From: Physcomitrium patens
Taxonomy: Eukaryota; Streptophyta; Bryopsida; Funariales; Funariaceae
Direction: 5' to 3'
DNA: 64,000 nt
NCBI RefSeq assembly: GCF_000002425.4
Contig: NC_037271.1
Span: forward strand, 3,491,404-3,555,403
Position 1 is the stretch's first letter; every line of letters begins with the position of its first letter. Made by a program: the position numbers and the translations under genes. The notes below the pieces were generated by a model that saw nothing but the letters and a program-made list of their open reading frames with translations, ran no database searches and was not told the DNA's origin. Positions 60,684 to 64,000 of this stretch are shown one piece after another.

Positions 60684-63600
60684 TGTCGTGATGTAATATG
60701 ACTATATAGTGAAATTATAATCAAAATTAAATTTCTAATTAATATCTAATTATCTTAGTTTAATTATAATTTGAGGTATCTAAACATGGCTTTTATAAAA
60801 GCCTCTTAGGTTATTTTCTTATCTTAATAGTTAGTAGGTTGAAGGTTAGTTAGTAATTTTACCTTCTAGGTTGTAGAGATTCTTCTACTACCTTAGAAAG
60901 ACCATAAATTGATAAAATCAGGTCAAAAGAGGTAAATAATTAGTATAGTTGGTACTAGGATTAAGTTGAGAGTAGGATTGGGCTAAAAAATCTTTAGGAT
61001 AGGTTATATTGATACCCAGGGGTCGACCGTTTATGAGACAAGGTCAAAATCAGACCTTTAGCCAATAAAATGATGACCTAGGGCAAAATAGGGATTCACT
61101 CGAAGATCAGAGGATAGGATTTGAAAGCTAGCTTGAAGTTCTTTTGAGAGGCATAAGGATTGTTTTTGGAGGATTTTTGAAGTCTTAGCAATTGTTATTC
61201 AAAGTCAAGGTTTGTATTCATGATTTGGATTTTATATAATATAATTAAAGCTAGCAATTTTGGCTAGTTCGTACAATTAGTGAAACATCTATAATTAAAA
61301 ATTTGACACTGTTTGGATTATTGGGTATGCTAAGTATATACAAAATTTTGTAATAATCTAATAGCATGGTTTAGAGATATCTGGTAGTAGCACAAGAAGA
61401 TTTCAAAAGTTGGCAGTTTGAGGTTGGATAGGATTTCTATGATATCTAGAGATCTATTCGTCGGATCAAAGTGAAATTTGGCTTAGTGTTGAAGGACTTG
61501 AAGATCAAGCTACACACCAATTTTGAGTCAAAGTTAATAGTTGGAAAGGAAGAAATCACTGTTGGGATTTTTACTTCACTTTTCAAGTTGGCAGCCAAGT
61601 GACATTAGTGCAATTTTTGGAGGTTTTCTCACAATTTGTACGTTGGATTGGCCTAAAAATTCTTGAGCATATAGAAGAATTATATTGAAAATTGCATGCA
61701 AAATTTTACATCAAGTGGATGGTCGGATTCGATGCTACAGCTTGTTAAAGCTCAGTGATTAAAATTGAGACTTACAAGAAAAATCTAAATTGCTTAAATA
61801 TGAAAGTAACAAGGTAATTGGGATTTATGTATGGTTAAGGCTACTAAGAAGAGTATTTTAGCACTTTTGAATTGAAATTCAGATTATATTCTTCTCGTAT
61901 GGATGAAATCTATTAGGGTTTCTTGGATACTTGTGAAATACAACCTCACCTTCCACAACTAGGTGCCCGATGCATTCCCGAGCAAGACAATACATAATAC
62001 AATATAAGTGGTGAATCCGACGTGACAATTAGGAGTAGAAGGTATTGGATTATATTTGTGGTTATTTGAAATTGAAGGCGCAAGAAGGCAAGAAGGTTGA
62101 ATTTGAACTTTTAGATGGAGTTTTGGGTGGAGCTTCATGTAGATCTTCAAGTAGAGCTTCAAGTGGGATTTCTATTAGTGAACAAGATATGTACTTTGAT
62201 CCAAACACTACAAATATGTTTCAATTATTTACATTATTTATGCAACAATAACAGGGCATTGATCACAAAGAGGCTTTGGCAACTAAAGCATTGCATGCAG
62301 TGATTAACAAGATTGACCAATTTGATGGGAGGGATATTTTCAAATATTTAAGTTGTTATGTGCGGAAAATAGAATTGAATCGCATTTCAATTATGATGAT
62401 TTAATTATTTGAGCTTGCTCTGATATCAAAGATAAGAGAGCATATAAGGTCTATTCTGAGGCAATTTGAAAGTTCAGGGGAGGTATTTTCACATGCGTTG
62501 AAGGATGAGTATTTTTTGAAAGATACTGATTGAGTTATCAAGAAATCATTCTTGGAATGGATTGAATGACTTAAAATAAATTTACAAGCTACAAAATTAT
62601 TAAAAGAATTTGAAAGGTGATTTTTTTGATTATCAAAAATAGAAAAGTTAACATTGGAATCAAACAAGGTTGAATTGTTTCTTCAAGCTGTTGATGGAGA
62701 ATTACAAAAGAAGTTAGAGGTTCTTCTTGAAGGCAAAGAAGAAGAAAAAGGATTGACAATAAAGTGGAGAGCTATTGAAGATTCTATTAGATTACTTACT
62801 AAAAAAGAAAAGAGAAAAGTTAGGTTTAGTACTCGAAGAGTGGTATAGGTACCAAAGACTCCAATGCCTATTATACAATTGATTGTATCTATTGTCCAAT
62901 TTCTATTAACTACACCAAAGAAAGAAGATATGAGACTTGAGGAGATTATATGAGGGATGCGAGATCTTCAAATCAAACTTGCAAGGCTTGAAAAAAAGAC
63001 TTCTACAATAAGTTCAAATGCTACTTTTAAACAAGGATATGTGCTAAGATGTATTTGGTATGATGATGATTTTCATTCTTGAAAAGATTGTAGTGAATTT
63101 GATGAGATGGTACAATAAGGCATTATTTATTGAAAAGGTGGGAAGGTTGTATTGAAAGATATTGGTGATCTTCTCCAAACCAACTTTAGTAAAAGAGATA
63201 TAAAATCATTGGTTAAAGATTATTTGATAACACATGGAATTGCGGCAATGGAAGCTACAAGTTATCAAACTAACGTGGATAATGATGGCATACAGAATTT
63301 TATTGGAAATGTTCAATTAAGTGGACTTTGGTCTTCTTCTATTTCTACAATGTAAAAAGAAAAGATGCCATGGGAAACTTTATTGAGAACTATTGCAACA
63401 ATTTGTGGTGCTACAAATTGACAGGATGCTGTAGAAGCTTTGTTAATACATGCATATATTGCTAAAAGCCAACATGAAGCTTTAATAGAAGAAAAGAAGA
63501 GAAAAAATTTTGATGATTCAAGAGAAAAAAATTCTTCTAAGAGGCAAATTCAAAGATATAAGGCTCGTGCAGTAGCTTCACAAGAATTGCCTACAAAAGA

Positions 63601-63854
63601 TGTTTCAATAATATCAAAAGAAAAAGTAAAAGAGATGAAAGATAAAGGTAAATTGACAACTTATAAATTACTCTCTGATATTGAAGTGGCAAAAGATTTA
63701 AAGGAAGAGCTTGAAGAATGTGTGTTCAATGCTAAGGTTGAATTTACATTGAAAGAAATTTTAGGAATGGCAAGAAAGAATTCTATGATGTCATTATTGA
63801 CAATATTAAACAAAAGAGGCAATCAATGGGAGAAGTTCAATTGAATCATACTAT
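60684..63854 (+). mobile_element. Ty3/gypsy family C fossil (C2): LTR plus gag
   Basis: 60684-62027 is a 1344-bp LTR from TGTCGTG to CGTGACA. It is followed by gag: 62045-62250, 62654-62848 (FLQAVDGELQKKLEVLLEG), a zinc-knuckle region around 63040-63090, and 63152-63844, colinear with the gag of C1 and of C3. It is less decayed than C1 and ends at 63855, where another LTR begins. The bases just before 60684 (GAGTGGA) are the same as those preceding the LTR of C3, so part of an older copy's internal end may lie at 60543-60683. Broken in several places. Confidence 0.7.
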
Positions 63855-64000
63855 TGTCACGGCCATAATCATGTAAGCTAATAATCACATATAGAAATAG
63901 GTAGAAGTAAATAAAAATATATAAAAGTAACTTAATTCTATAATATTTAATATGGAAGCTTCTTAGAAACTTCTTAGATACTGCTTTGACTTCATAGGTA
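63855..64000 (+). mobile_element. Start of a family D LTR, cut by the window edge
   Basis: Begins TGTCACGGCC directly after C2 gag sequence, and is the reverse complement of the right part of 44343-44901 and of 5019-5586. It retains CG dinucleotides lost in the other two copies, so it is the youngest family D copy seen. Whether a full element follows lies outside the window. Confidence 0.7.

Overview
The window looks like nuclear DNA of a land plant, most likely a moss of the Physcomitrium type. The evidence is intron-bearing genes with TATA and poly(A) signals, an intronless GC-rich chalcone synthase gene with a moss-like N-terminus, and very AT-rich, CG-poor intervals packed with nested, decayed Ty3/gypsy elements, a plant L1-type LINE and a Tc1/mariner element. 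The species is an inference.

Layout. 1-3620 is the only ordinary genic stretch. It holds a partial organellar-type lysyl-tRNA synthetase (471-1362), a foldback repeat (2167-2343), and a small two-exon gene for a secreted cysteine-rich protein with a bacterial-type SH3-like fold (2758-3266). From about 4.3 kb the sequence is repeats. A large inverted duplication has a left arm of about 5.9-18.6 kb and a right arm of about 26.3-36.6 kb. Each arm carries a chalcone synthase gene, on the minus strand at 16851-18092 and on the plus strand at 26793-28034, plus a copy of the same Ty3/gypsy fossil. The genes are head to head around a 7.8 kb spacer filled mostly by a LINE. A 2636-bp core around each gene (15850-18485 and 26400-29035) is almost identical, while the rest of the arms has diverged strongly. 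This points to recent homogenisation of the core.

From 36.65 kb to the right edge the window is a nest of fossils. An old Ty3/gypsy element (C1, 36650 to about 45545) sits in the right-arm gypsy copy. C1 is itself hit by a Tc1/mariner transposon (39257-41170) and a solo LTR (44343-44901). A second gypsy element (B, 46249-60542) follows and has a better preserved element (C3, 52442-58900) inside it. A further LTR plus gag (C2, 60684-63854) is cut at 63855 by the start of another LTR. Decay increases from the innermost insertion outward, as the nesting order predicts.

Function. The only clearly functional coding potential is the pair of identical chalcone synthases (entry to flavonoids) and probably the secreted SH3-like protein. 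No CRISPR, tRNA, rRNA or operon-like organisation was seen.
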